From NCBI RefSeq assembly GCF_001412535.1, contig NZ_CP011774.1, positions 1,421,501-1,485,500 on the forward strand: a stretch of DNA of 64,000 nt, read 5' to 3'. Below are positions 7,813 to 15,901 of this stretch, one piece after another. The position numbers and the translations under genes are program-made. The number at the start of each line of letters is the position of its first letter. The first letter of the stretch is position 1. Source of the DNA: Limnohabitans sp. 63ED37-2 (lineage in GTDB: Bacteria > Pseudomonadota > Gammaproteobacteria > Burkholderiales > Burkholderiaceae_C). The notes under the pieces were generated by a model. The model had not been told where the DNA came from. It was given only the letters and a program-made list of their open reading frames with translations, and made no database searches.

Positions 7813-10176
7813 TTACTTTTTCAAACCCTGCAGCTTGGCGAAGGCGCTGGCCATGGCAGAACCTGCCCCAGCAGCGGGGGGCGAGGTGTAGCCACCGCCT
7901 CCGCCGCGCTGGCGGTTGTCCCGCCCTGCCCCTTCGAACTTGTTGTCGCGGGGGCCATCGCGGCGGGCAGGCGCGGCGTCGAGCTTCATGGTCAGGCTGA
8001 TGCGCTTGCGGGCCACGTCGACTTCAAGCACCTTCACTTTGACGATGTCACCGGTCTTGACCACTTCGCGGGCGTCGGTCACGAACTTGTTGGCCAGCTG
8101 GCTCACATGGACCAAGCCGTCTTGGTGTACGCCCAGGTCCACAAACGCGCCAAACTGGGCGACGTTGCTCACGGTGCCCTCCAAGGTCATGCCCTCTTTC
8201 AGGTCCTTGATGTCTTCCACGCCGTCGGCCAGGCGGGCCACTTTGAAGTCGGGGCGCGGGTCACGGCCCGGTTTTTCCAGCTCGCCCAAGATGTCCTTGA
8301 TGGTGATGGCACCGAATTTGTCGTTGGCAAACAGCTCCGGCTTGAGCGTTTTGAGCACATCCGAGCGGCCCATGATCTCTTGAATGGGCTTGGCGGTCTT
8401 GACGATGATCTGCTCGACCACCGGGTAGGTTTCGGGGTGCACCCCCGTCATGTCCAGCGGGTTGTCGCCACCGCGAATGCGCAAAAAGCCCGCGCTTTGC
8501 TCGAAGGTTTTGGCACCCAATCCGGTCACTTTGAGCAAGTCTTGCCGGGTCTTGAACACGCCGTTGGCATCGCGCCAGCGCACCACCGACTTGGCCACGC
8601 TGGCCGACAAGCCCGACACACGGGTGAGCAAGGGGACGCTGGCGGTATTGAGGTCCACGCCCACCGAGTTCACGCAGTCTTCGACCACCGCATCCAGCGT
8701 TTTGGCCAGCTCGCTTTGGTTCACGTCGTGCTGGTATTGACCCACACCAATGGCTTTGGGGTCGATCTTGACCAGCTCCGACAGCGGGTCTTGCAGGCGG
8801 CGGGCAATGGAGGCCGCGCCGCGCAGGCTCACGTCCACGTCGGGCATTTCTTGGCTGGCGAATTCGCTGGCCGAATAGACCGAAGCGCCCGCCTCGCTGA
8901 CCACGACCTTCGTGATTTCCACGCCATCACGCAAGCGGGCCAGTTGTTTGATCAGGTCACCCGCCAGCTTGTCGGTCTCGCGGCTGGCGGTGCCGTTGCC
9001 AATCGCAATCAGGTTGACATTGTGCTTTTCGCACAGCTTGGCCAGTGTGAAGAGCGAGCCTTCCCAGTCCTTGCGCGGCTCGTGCGGGTACACCGTGGCG
9101 GTGTCGACCAGCTTGCCGGTGGCGTCCACCACGGCGACTTTCACGCCCGTGCGGATGCCTGGGTCCAAGCCCATGACTACGCGGGGTCCTGCGGGCGCGG
9201 CCAGCAACAAATCGCGCAGGTTGTCACTGAAGACCTTGATGGCGACTTTTTCGGCCTCTTCTCGCAGGCGGGCAAACAAATCGCGTTCGGTAGACAGACT
9301 GAGTTTCACGCGCCAGGTCCAGGCCACGCATTTGCGGATCAGGTCGTCCGAGGGGCGGGCTGCATGGCTCCAGCCCAGGTGCATGGCGATCTTGCCTTCG
9401 GCGATGCTCGGTTTGCCGGGCTCGGGCTCCACGGGCAGCACCAGTTTGGCGTCCAGCATTTCCAAAGCGCGACCACGGAACACGGCCAATGCCCTGTGGC
9501 TGGGCACGCGGCCGATGGGCTCGTCGTAGTCAAAGTAGTCGCGGAACTTGGACACATCGGCATTGTTTTCGTCTTTGCCGTCGGCCAACTTGCTTTTGAA
9601 GAGGCCTTCGTTCCACAACCATTCGCGCAGGGCTTGCACCAAGGATGCGTCTTCGGCCCAGCGCTCGCTCAGCAAATCGCGCACGCCGTCCAGCACGGCA
9701 GCGGTGGTGGTGAAGTCGGCCCCTTCGATGGCACCTGCGGCCAACACAAAGGCTTGGGCCTCGGCATGCGGGTCGAGCGAAGGGTCGGCAAACAGCTTGT
9801 CGGCCAGCGGCTCAAGGCCGGCTTCGCGGGCGATCATGCCCTTGGTGCGGCGCTTGGGCTTAAAGGGCAAATACAGGTCTTCCAGCTCTTGTTTGGTGGG
9901 TGCGGCGTCGATGGCGGCCAGCAACTCCGGCGTCATCTTGCCCTGCTCGGTGATGCTTTTGATCACGGCGGTGCGGCGGTCTTCCAGTTCGCGTAAATAG
10001 CCCAAACGCGACTCCAGCTCACGCAACTGGATGTCGTCCAGGCCGTCCGTGACTTCTTTGCGGTAACGGGCGATAAAAGGGACTGTGGCACCCCCATCGA
10101 GGAGTTCCACGGCGGTTTTGACCTGGTCTGGGCGGATACGGATTTCTGTGGCCAGTTGGGCCAGGATTTTTTGCAT
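7813..10176 (-). CDS. tex: Tex-family RNA-binding transcription accessory protein
   Basis: About 787 residues. Order of domains: N-terminal helical Tex region (VPFIARYRKEVTDGLDD), RuvC/YqgF-like fold (MGLDPGIRTGVKVAVVDATG), helix-hairpin-helix region (VGVDLNTASVPLLTRVSGL), and an S1 RNA-binding domain near residues 650-720 (GTVSNVAQFGAFVDLGVHQDG). The tail is Gly/Arg-rich (RQRGGGGGY). ATG 10176 (MQKILAQLATE) is the family start; a GTG 37 codons upstream gives an atypical extension. Tex binds nucleic acid and modulates transcription; in pathogens it affects toxin expression. First gene of the leftward run tex-patatin-DUF1330-trhO-tfoX. Confidence 0.95.
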   Translation of the reverse strand: MQKILAQLATEIRIRPDQVKTAVELLDGGATVPFIARYRKEVTDGLDDIQLRELESRLGYLRELEDRRTAVIKSITEQGKMTPELLAAIDAAPTKQELEDLYLPFKPKRRTKGMIAREAGLEPLADKLFADPSLDPHAEAQAFVLAAGAIEGADFTTTAAVLDGVRDLLSERWAEDASLVQALREWLWNEGLFKSKLADGKDENNADVSKFRDYFDYDEPIGRVPSHRALAVFRGRALEMLDAKLVLPVEPEPGKPSIAEGKIAMHLGWSHAARPSDDLIRKCVAWTWRVKLSLSTERDLFARLREEAEKVAIKVFSDNLRDLLLAAPAGPRVVMGLDPGIRTGVKVAVVDATGKLVDTATVYPHEPRKDWEGSLFTLAKLCEKHNVNLIAIGNGTASRETDKLAGDLIKQLARLRDGVEITKVVVSEAGASVYSASEFASQEMPDVDVSLRGAASIARRLQDPLSELVKIDPKAIGVGQYQHDVNQSELAKTLDAVVEDCVNSVGVDLNTASVPLLTRVSGLSASVAKSVVRWRDANGVFKTRQDLLKVTGLGAKTFEQSAGFLRIRGGDNPLDMTGVHPETYPVVEQIIVKTAKPIQEIMGRSDVLKTLKPELFANDKFGAITIKDILGELEKPGRDPRPDFKVARLADGVEDIKDLKEGMTLEGTVSNVAQFGAFVDLGVHQDGLVHVSQLANKFVTDAREVVKTGDIVKVKVLEVDVARKRISLTMKLDAAPARRDGPRDNKFEGAGRDNRQRGGGGGYTSPPAAGAGSAMASAFAKLQGLKK

Positions 10177-10506
10177 GTCTGAGTCGGCGCGTTGCTGCGC
10201 CTCATGGGTCGAAGGCCGTGAGTGTGCCACAGCACTTGGGAGGGTTGAGGCCACGCTGTCACGCCCGTCGGAGCGCCTTGCCAGCACTGCTGTTCAGGCT
10301 TGGCAAGGTGAAGCGCATCTTCCATGGCCCCCTTATTTTTGACTAAAAACACAAATAATGACAAATACAAACGGTGTTTGTTGGGCTTGTCAAAAATTTT
10401 GCTCAAAAACAACGTTAATGACTAATTAATCAATAAATTTGACACGCAACTATCAAATACATAAACTCCGCCTCATTGATGTTTTTGATGATTAATGGAG
10501 TAAAAA
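10177..10506. other. Intergenic region, AT-richer than its surroundings
   Basis: The 330 bases between the divergent tex and first lipoprotein genes hold no supported gene. From about 10330 the sequence becomes notably AT-rich. It contains the lipoprotein promoter at 10439-10467 and a 13-mer TTGTCAAAAATTT at 10387-10399 that recurs at 10992-11004, just before the second lipoprotein. Confidence 0.6.
10439..10467 (+). promoter_or_regulatory. Sigma-70-type promoter of the first HExxH lipoprotein
   Basis: A perfect -35 hexamer TTGACA at 10439-10444 is followed after 17 bases by TAAACT (4 of 6 matches to the -10 consensus) at 10462-10467. GGAG at 10497-10500 lies six bases before ATG 10507. Confidence 0.6.
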
Positions 10507-10899
10507 ATGATGATCTCTGTTAAAAATGTGATGGCAAGTGCATTTCGTCGTGGTCTGGTTTTGGCTTCAACCGGTGTCTTGATGCTGTTGACCGGTTGTG
10601 CTTCGGTACAGGGCCCCACTTTGCCCGTGTCGGAATTGGAATCCTTTGTCCCCATGCCACACCACGCGCGTGTGATGAACGATGTCAAAGTGCGATGGGA
10701 AGTTCGCGAGAACGTGGCTGAATTTTGCGGTCGTGCGGCCAAACTCAGCACCACCCAAGCTTGGATGACGCCCCCTCTGGCCTGTGCCATGTGGAATGTG
10801 GCCAGCAAAGAGTGCGTGATCATCACCGGAAAAAAAGTCTCTCATGTCGAACTGGGTCACGAGTTGCGTCACTGTTTTGAAGGCAACTTCCACCGTTGA
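10507..10899 (+). CDS. Uncharacterised lipoprotein with C-terminal HExxH motif (copy 1)
   Basis: 130 residues. A signal peptide ends in the lipobox LLTGC with lipidated Cys31, so the product should be membrane-anchored. The mature part has four Cys shared with the neighbouring paralogue (in FC, LACAMW, KECVI and RHCFEG) and ends LGHELRHCFEGNFHR. HELRH (residues 118-122) matches the zincin HExxH pattern; Glu125 or His129 could be a third ligand. Only eight residues follow the motif, so a full metallopeptidase fold is doubtful. I do not recognise the family. Its own promoter and a good ribosome site are present. The downstream gene is a diverged duplicate. Confidence 0.85.
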   Translation: MMISVKNVMASAFRRGLVLASTGVLMLLTGCASVQGPTLPVSELESFVPMPHHARVMNDVKVRWEVRENVAEFCGRAAKLSTTQAWMTPPLACAMWNVASKECVIITGKKVSHVELGHELRHCFEGNFHR

Positions 10900-10985
10900 C
10901 TGCGCTTGTGATCCATAGACGGCTGGCCATGATTTGGAAGAGCTGAGTCTTGGGGATTGAGAAATGATAATGTTGATTTTTGAAC

Positions 10986-10991
10986 TATAAT
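10986..10991 (+). promoter_or_regulatory. Candidate -10 element (TATAAT) before the second lipoprotein
   Basis: A consensus TATAAT lies 23 bases before ATG 11015. No good -35 is seen at normal spacing. An alternative reading is TTGAAC (10980-10985) with TTTAAT (11002-11007), which would start transcription at or next to the ATG. Confidence 0.35.
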
Positions 10992-11014
10992 TTGTCAAAA
11001 ATTTAATCACCTTC

Positions 11015-11407
11015 ATGCGATCGTCAGTCTCAGAACCGTTTTTCGGTCAACCCACATGGATTCGATGGCTGTGTATGACGGCATTGGTTCTGAGCTTGTG
11101 TGCTTGCCAAGGGGCTTCTAGACACCAGGTGTCCAGCTTGGAATTTTTGCCCTTCAATGCGATGTCCTCTAACTACCGGATCATGAATCAGGTGCGCATC
11201 AATTGGGAGGTGCGTGAAGACGTGGCGCACTTCTGCACACAGGCCAAAAGCATGGGACGGCAACAATCGTACTTAACACCCCCCATGGCATGCGCCATTT
11301 GGGACATCCTCAAAGCCGAATGTACCATCGTGACAGGCCCGGTCACCAGCCATGTGGCCTTGGGCCATGAATTGCGGCACTGCTTTGAAGGCCATTTTCA
11401 CCGCTGA
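11015..11407 (+). CDS. Uncharacterised lipoprotein with C-terminal HExxH motif (copy 2)
   Basis: 130 residues, the same length as copy 1. The lipobox LCAC places the lipidated Cys again at residue 31. Over the last 74 residues about 43 are identical to copy 1, including WEVRE, TPP, ACA.W, EC.I.TG and the exact C-terminal block LGHELRHCFEG.FHR. The N-terminal halves have diverged. There is no recognisable Shine-Dalgarno site before ATG 11015; the bases before it (AATCACCTTC) are unlike one. Function unknown. Confidence 0.83.
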   Translation: MRSSVSEPFFGQPTWIRWLCMTALVLSLCACQGASRHQVSSLEFLPFNAMSSNYRIMNQVRINWEVREDVAHFCTQAKSMGRQQSYLTPPMACAIWDILKAECTIVTGPVTSHVALGHELRHCFEGHFHR

Positions 11408-11457
11408 AGAGCAGCCGCTGAGAAAACAAGGGCTGCAGGTTCTTCATCCGATTTCTC

Positions 11458-12363
11458 TCAGCTTGTTCTCAGCGCCCGGCGCAGTCCTTCACCCACTTCG
11501 GGGCGTGCCGCAAAGGGGTCTGGCGGGTTGATGCCTTGCACAATCGCCTCCATGCGGCTTTGCACATTGCCCAGCGCTTGCGGGTGGCTGTAGATGTAAA
11601 ACTGGCCTTGCGCCACAGCATCAAACACTTTTTGCGCCACATCGGCGGCCGAGACCTTGCCGCTGCCCACTGCTTTGTCGCTTTGGGCTTGCCCAATCAA
11701 CTGGCTGGCGGTGGGTTTGTCTGCAGCCAACTCGGATGGGCGGTTGCGGTGGCTCTGGCTGATGCCGGTGGGCACAAAGTAAGGACACAAGACACTGGCA
11801 CTGACTTGATCGCTCACCAGCTGAAGGTCTTGGTAGAGCGTTTCGGTCAGTGACACGACCGCGTGTTTGCTCACGTTGTAAATGCCCATGTTGGGGGGGG
11901 TGAGCAAACCGGCCATGCTGGCGGTGTTGACGATGTGGCCTTGGTAGGCCGGGTCGGCCTTGGCGGCTTCGAGCATCATGGGGGTAAACAGGCGCACACC
12001 GTGCACCACGCCCCAGAGGTTCACGCCCAAGACCCATTCCCAGTCGGCGACCGAGTTTTCCCAAACCAGGCCCCCTGCCCCTACACCCGCGTTGTTGAAC
12101 ACGAAGTGCGGCGCGCCAAAACGGGCTTTCACGTCGGCCGCTAACTGTTCCATGGCCTGGGCGTTGGACACGTCCACTTTGCGGGCCAGCACCTGTGCAC
12201 CCTGCACACTCATCTCGGCCGCCGCTTTGTCCAGCGCATCTTGCTGCACATCGACCAGCACCAGGTTCATGCCCAGTTTGGCGCCAATGCGGGCACATTC
12301 GAGGCCGAAGCCAGAGCCTGCGCCCGTCAAGACAGCGGTTTTGCCTTTGAAGTTGTCGATCAT
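11458..12363 (-). CDS. Short-chain dehydrogenase/reductase
   Basis: 301 residues. The Rossmann motif TGAGSGFGLECA lies near the N-terminus, NNAGVGAGG follows, the catalytic Ser is in NTASMAGL, and YNVSK supplies the catalytic Tyr/Lys. This is a classical SDR with a C-terminal extension. It overlaps the upstream GST gene by four bases and closes the leftward acyl-CoA cluster, so a hydroxyacyl or keto intermediate is a plausible substrate (inference). An eight-C run at 11893-11900 encodes Thr-Pro-Pro within it. Confidence 0.92.
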   Translation of the reverse strand: MIDNFKGKTAVLTGAGSGFGLECARIGAKLGMNLVLVDVQQDALDKAAAEMSVQGAQVLARKVDVSNAQAMEQLAADVKARFGAPHFVFNNAGVGAGGLVWENSVADWEWVLGVNLWGVVHGVRLFTPMMLEAAKADPAYQGHIVNTASMAGLLTPPNMGIYNVSKHAVVSLTETLYQDLQLVSDQVSASVLCPYFVPTGISQSHRNRPSELAADKPTASQLIGQAQSDKAVGSGKVSAADVAQKVFDAVAQGQFYIYSHPQALGNVQSRMEAIVQGINPPDPFAARPEVGEGLRRALRTS

Positions 12364-13295
12364 GGGGAAACCTTTTTGAGTGTGAACCCGACACGCGGGA
12401 AATGGACATGAACAGTGCCCGAACGATCACCTGTTCGGCGCAAGGTGTAGCGGCTGTGGGTGGCCGCCACCAGCTCGCCCTCGGTGGGCTCCAGCCCAAA
12501 GTTATCGGCGGCGATCACCACCGGGCTGCCCAGCGCGATGCCGTGCTCGTCTTGGAAGACCTCGCCCTGCAGCGCAGCGGGTGTGTCGGTGTGGGCCACT
12601 TGCACGGCGTCTTCGCCGCGCATGGGGCTGTGGCTGCCGTGGCCGATGGCGTGCATGCGGGCCATCCAGGCATTGATTTCAGGGGTGTCATCAAAAATGG
12701 TTGCCAGCGCAGGCGTGCGCTCTTGGGTGAACCACAGCGGGTGGTAAGCCGCAAAGTCGGCCACACAGGGCTGGGCACCGAACAAAAAGTTTTGCCCCTC
12801 CAGCATGTTGGCCAAGCGGCGCAAATAACTTTTGTAGGTGGCGGCTGCGTCGGTGGACGACATCCGAGGCGCACCACCGCGCATGGCGGCGCGGTCGGCT
12901 ACAAAGGCCTGCACCCCTTCGGCGGGCGTACTTGCAAAGACTTGTGCCACACCTGCAGGCTGGAAGTTGTAGGCCATGGCCACCGGAAACAAAGCGCTGT
13001 CGGCCCATTGCGCCACGATTTGGGCGGCACCTGTGGTGGCACCCGGGTAGAGCGTTGGCATTGGGGCCAACTGCTCCAGTACATCACAAATCAAGGCGGT
13101 GTCGCAATAAATGTCCGCACCGATCTGCAGCACCGGCGTTTTGCGGTAACCACCCGTGAGTGCCGTCAGGTCAGGCTTGGGCATGATCATCGGAATGAAC
13201 ACGCTCTTCCACGGCAACTGTTTGTAGCCCAGGATCAGACGAATCTTTTCGGCGAACGGCGAGTTCGGGTAGTGGTGCAGGATCAGATCGGACAT
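12360..13295 (-). CDS. Glutathione S-transferase family protein
   Basis: 311 residues. An N-terminal thioredoxin-like GST domain (LHHYPNSPFAEKIRLILGYK, then GYRKTPVLQIGADIYCDTALI) is followed by an all-alpha C-terminal domain (LFGAQPCVADFAAYHPLWF). The remaining 80 or so residues extend past a normal GST. It overlaps the next SDR gene by four bases. In this context it may handle a reactive intermediate; substrate unknown. Confidence 0.88.
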   Translation of the reverse strand: MSDLILHHYPNSPFAEKIRLILGYKQLPWKSVFIPMIMPKPDLTALTGGYRKTPVLQIGADIYCDTALICDVLEQLAPMPTLYPGATTGAAQIVAQWADSALFPVAMAYNFQPAGVAQVFASTPAEGVQAFVADRAAMRGGAPRMSSTDAAATYKSYLRRLANMLEGQNFLFGAQPCVADFAAYHPLWFTQERTPALATIFDDTPEINAWMARMHAIGHGSHSPMRGEDAVQVAHTDTPAALQGEVFQDEHGIALGSPVVIAADNFGLEPTEGELVAATHSRYTLRRTGDRSGTVHVHFPRVGFTLKKVSP

Positions 13296-13305
13296 GCGCG
13301 GTGCC

Positions 13306-14322
13306 TCAGATCAGTTTGACCAGCTGCTTGCCAAAGTTCTTGCCTTTGAGCAGACCCAAGAAAGCCTCAGGTGCAGCGGCCAGGCCTTGGGCTACGGATT
13401 CGCGGGGACGCAGTTTGCCGGTGCCCACCAGGGTGCCGAGCTCTTCCAGAGCTTCGGGCCAGACTTCCATGTGCTCGCTGACGATGAAGCCTTCGATCTT
13501 CATGCGGTTGACCAAAATCAGGGCCGGGCTGGCCATGGGCAGCGGTGCACCGTCGTAGCCCGCGATCATGCCGCACACGGCAATGCGTGCGAAGGCGTTG
13601 GTGCGCAGCATCACCGCGTCCAGCACCATGCCGCCCACGTTTTCAAAGTGGCCGTCGATGCCGTTGGGGCAAGCTTCGCGCAGGGCTTTGGACAGGCTCA
13701 GGTAGTCCTTGTGCTCTTTGTAGTCGATGCAGGCGTCAAAGCCCAGTTCATTCACCACGTAGTCGCATTTGTCTTTGCCACCGGCAATGCCCACCACGCG
13801 GCAACCACGGGCCTTGGCCAATGCGCCGTAAGCACTGCCCACCGCGCCGCTGGCCGCGCTCACGGTCACCGTCTCGCCCGCCTTGGGGTTGATGATTTTG
13901 ACCAGGCCATACCAAGCTGTCACGCCGGGCATGCCCACAGCGCCCAAATAGTGCGACAGCGGCACATGGGTGGTGTCCACTTTGCGCAATGCACCGATCA
14001 CATTGGCATCCACCACGCTGTACTCTTGCCAGCCGCCCATGCCCACGACTTTGTCACCGGACTTGGATTTGGGGTGGCGGCTGTCCACCACCTCGCCCAC
14101 GGTGCCGCCAATCATGACTTCACCCAAAGGCTGGGGCACGGCGTAGCTCTTGCTCTCGTTCATGCGGCCGCGCATGTAGGGGTCCAGGCTCATGTAGTGG
14201 TGGCAAACCAGCACCTGACCGTCTTGCAGCTCAGGCAAAGACACCTCGACCATTTTGAAGTTATTGACAGTGGCTTCGCCTTGAGGGCGGTTGTCTAAAA
14301 CGATGCGGTGGTTGATGGGCAT
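13306..14322 (-). CDS. NADP-dependent MDR oxidoreductase (CurA/leukotriene B4 dehydrogenase-like)
   Basis: 338 residues. A zinc-free medium-chain reductase: SLDPYMRGRM near the N-terminus, then VTAWYGL and the NADPH loop VSAASGAVGSAYGALAKARG. Members reduce alpha,beta-unsaturated carbonyls. ATG 14322 (MPINHRIVLDNRP) is the family-like start; an upstream extension would enter the PaaI gene. It lies 10 bases upstream of the GST gene. Confidence 0.92.
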   Translation of the reverse strand: MPINHRIVLDNRPQGEATVNNFKMVEVSLPELQDGQVLVCHHYMSLDPYMRGRMNESKSYAVPQPLGEVMIGGTVGEVVDSRHPKSKSGDKVVGMGGWQEYSVVDANVIGALRKVDTTHVPLSHYLGAVGMPGVTAWYGLVKIINPKAGETVTVSAASGAVGSAYGALAKARGCRVVGIAGGKDKCDYVVNELGFDACIDYKEHKDYLSLSKALREACPNGIDGHFENVGGMVLDAVMLRTNAFARIAVCGMIAGYDGAPLPMASPALILVNRMKIEGFIVSEHMEVWPEALEELGTLVGTGKLRPRESVAQGLAAAPEAFLGLLKGKNFGKQLVKLI

Positions 14323-14348
14323 GAAGGTCTCCAGACGGTATGTAGGGG

Positions 14349-14771
14349 TTAGTCGGTTGAAATGGATGGTTTTTCGCGGCGGCTCACGTACTTGAACGTG
14401 CCGGTGGCGTGTGCACACAGCTGGCCTTGGGCATCGAACACGCTGCCCTCGGTGAAGGCCATGCTGCGTGTGCGGTGTTTCAAATGGCCTTTGCCGACCA
14501 GATGCTGTCCGGCAGGCACTTGGGCCGGGCGCATGAAGGTGGTTTTCATCTCGATGGTGACCACCCCCATGACCGGGTCAACACTGCGTGCAGCGGTGGC
14601 CATGATGACATCGAGAAAAGTCATGACCGCGCCGCCGTGGGTGACGTCGAAGGAGTTCAGGTGTTCGGGCCGTGGCGCGAAATGCAGCTCGGACTCACCG
14701 CCCTCGAATGTCTCGAGCGAAAAGCCCAAGTGCTCAACAAAAGGAATGTGGGCGCCAAAAGGAATGCTCAT
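14349..14771 (-). CDS. PaaI-type acyl-CoA thioesterase
   Basis: 140 residues, single hot-dog domain. The motif LNSFDVTHGGAVMTFLDVIMA carries the family H-G-G, and TIEMKTTFMRP supplies the second strand. Such enzymes hydrolyse aberrant or dead-end acyl-CoAs and free CoA. ATG 14771 (MSIPFGAHIPFVEHLG) was chosen since anything further upstream lies inside the SDR gene's frame. Confidence 0.9.
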   Translation of the reverse strand: MSIPFGAHIPFVEHLGFSLETFEGGESELHFAPRPEHLNSFDVTHGGAVMTFLDVIMATAARSVDPVMGVVTIEMKTTFMRPAQVPAGQHLVGKGHLKHRTRSMAFTEGSVFDAQGQLCAHATGTFKYVSRREKPSISTD

Positions 14772-14791
14772 GTCCAGACTCAAAATGGGGC

Positions 14792-15583
14792 TCAGCCACC
14801 GATGATGGCGCTTACGCCACCGTCCACGGCCAGCCATTGGCCCGTGATGTGTTTGCCCGCATCCGAGGCGAACAGCACGGCCAGACCCTTCAAGTCCTCG
14901 TCGTCGCCCAAGCGGCGCAGCGGAGCGCCCGCGGCCATCTTGTCTGCCCCCAGCTTTTCCAGCAGGCCATAGGTCATTTTGCTGGGGAAAAAACCTGGGC
15001 AAATCGCGTTCACGGTGATGCCATGCTCGCCCCACTCGCCCGCCAGAGCGCGTGTGAAGTTGATCACTGCACCTTTGGAGGTGTTGTAGGCGATGGTCTT
15101 CATCTCAGACGGGTTGCCCGCCAAGCCTGCGATGGAGGCGACGTTCAGGATGCGGCCCTTGCCGCGCGGAATGAAGCTGTGCTTGGCGACTTCTTGCGAC
15201 AAGATGAAATAGCCACGCACGTTGAGGTTCATCACCTTGTCCCAGGCCTCAACAGGATGGTCTTCGGCAGGAGCGCCCCAAGTGGCCCCCGCGTTGTTGA
15301 CCAAGATGTCGATGGGTCCCATGCGCTCCATGGTTTCAGCAGCCAGGCGGCGGATGTCTTCTTCCTTGCCGCAGTCGGCAGCGATCCAGCGGGCATCGAT
15401 GCCCGCGGCTTGCAACTCGGCGGCGGCTTCTTCCAGGTCGGCCGCTTTGCGGGAGCTGAGCATGATCTTGGCGCCAGCCTCACCCAAGGCATGGGCCATT
15501 TGCAGACCCAGACCGCGTGAGCCGCCTGTGACGAGTGCGACCTGACCTGTGAGGTCAAAAAGTTGTTGAACGGTGCGTGCCAT
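14792..15583 (-). CDS. SDR family oxidoreductase (FabG-like / 3-hydroxyacyl-CoA dehydrogenase-like)
   Basis: 263 residues. VTGGSRGLGLQMA is the cofactor motif, NNAGATWG follows, Ser is in NVASIAGL and YNTSKGAV is the catalytic site. It ends ITGQWLAVDGGVSAIIGG, typical of the FabG-like group. Placed between the Dabb protein and the PaaI thioesterase in the acyl-CoA cluster. Confidence 0.93.
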   Translation of the reverse strand: MARTVQQLFDLTGQVALVTGGSRGLGLQMAHALGEAGAKIMLSSRKAADLEEAAAELQAAGIDARWIAADCGKEEDIRRLAAETMERMGPIDILVNNAGATWGAPAEDHPVEAWDKVMNLNVRGYFILSQEVAKHSFIPRGKGRILNVASIAGLAGNPSEMKTIAYNTSKGAVINFTRALAGEWGEHGITVNAICPGFFPSKMTYGLLEKLGADKMAAGAPLRRLGDDEDLKGLAVLFASDAGKHITGQWLAVDGGVSAIIGG

Positions 15584-15595
15584 CTTGTACTCCTG

Positions 15596-15901
15596 TTATT
15601 CGACGATGAAATCCATGCAGTGGCGCTCTTGAACAACCGCCTTCATGAAAGGTTTGATGGCCAGATGATCCGGGTGATTCTGGTAGGCGGCTAGCACCTG
15701 CGCGTCATCGAGCAGCATGTGGAGCACCAAATCATTCGTGCAGTCCATGCCAGGCGTTGCAGTGGCGACCTCGAAAGCGCGAATACCGGGCACGACTTGA
15801 GCGCACGACAGCAACAGCTTTTTCGCCTTTTCGAGGTTGATCGATTTGTCGGCACCTTCGGCGTGGCCCTTCAAATTCCACATGACGATGTGGCGGATCA
15901 T
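15596..15901 (-). CDS. Dabb (stress-responsive alpha/beta barrel) domain protein
   Basis: 101 residues. MIRHIVMWNLK at the start, VPGIRAFEV in the middle and HPDHLAIKPFMKAVV near the end match the Dabb family of small dimeric barrels. Its ATG overlaps the acyl-CoA dehydrogenase stop (TGATG), indicating translational coupling. Function in fatty-acid clusters is not known. Confidence 0.88.
   Translation of the reverse strand: MIRHIVMWNLKGHAEGADKSINLEKAKKLLLSCAQVVPGIRAFEVATATPGMDCTNDLVLHMLLDDAQVLAAYQNHPDHLAIKPFMKAVVQERHCMDFIVE

Noticed and set aside
8107..9996. Long open frame of about 630 codons on the plus strand
   Set aside because: It lies wholly antisense to tex. Its composition (His, Gln, Val and Gly rich) is what high-GC codon bias gives on the opposite strand, and no domain is recognisable.
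11893..11900. Eight-base C run (on the coding strand) inside the SDR gene, considered as a phase-variation tract
   Set aside because: It encodes an expected Thr-Pro-Pro in an intact SDR, is not near the start, and eight bases is short for a contingency locus.
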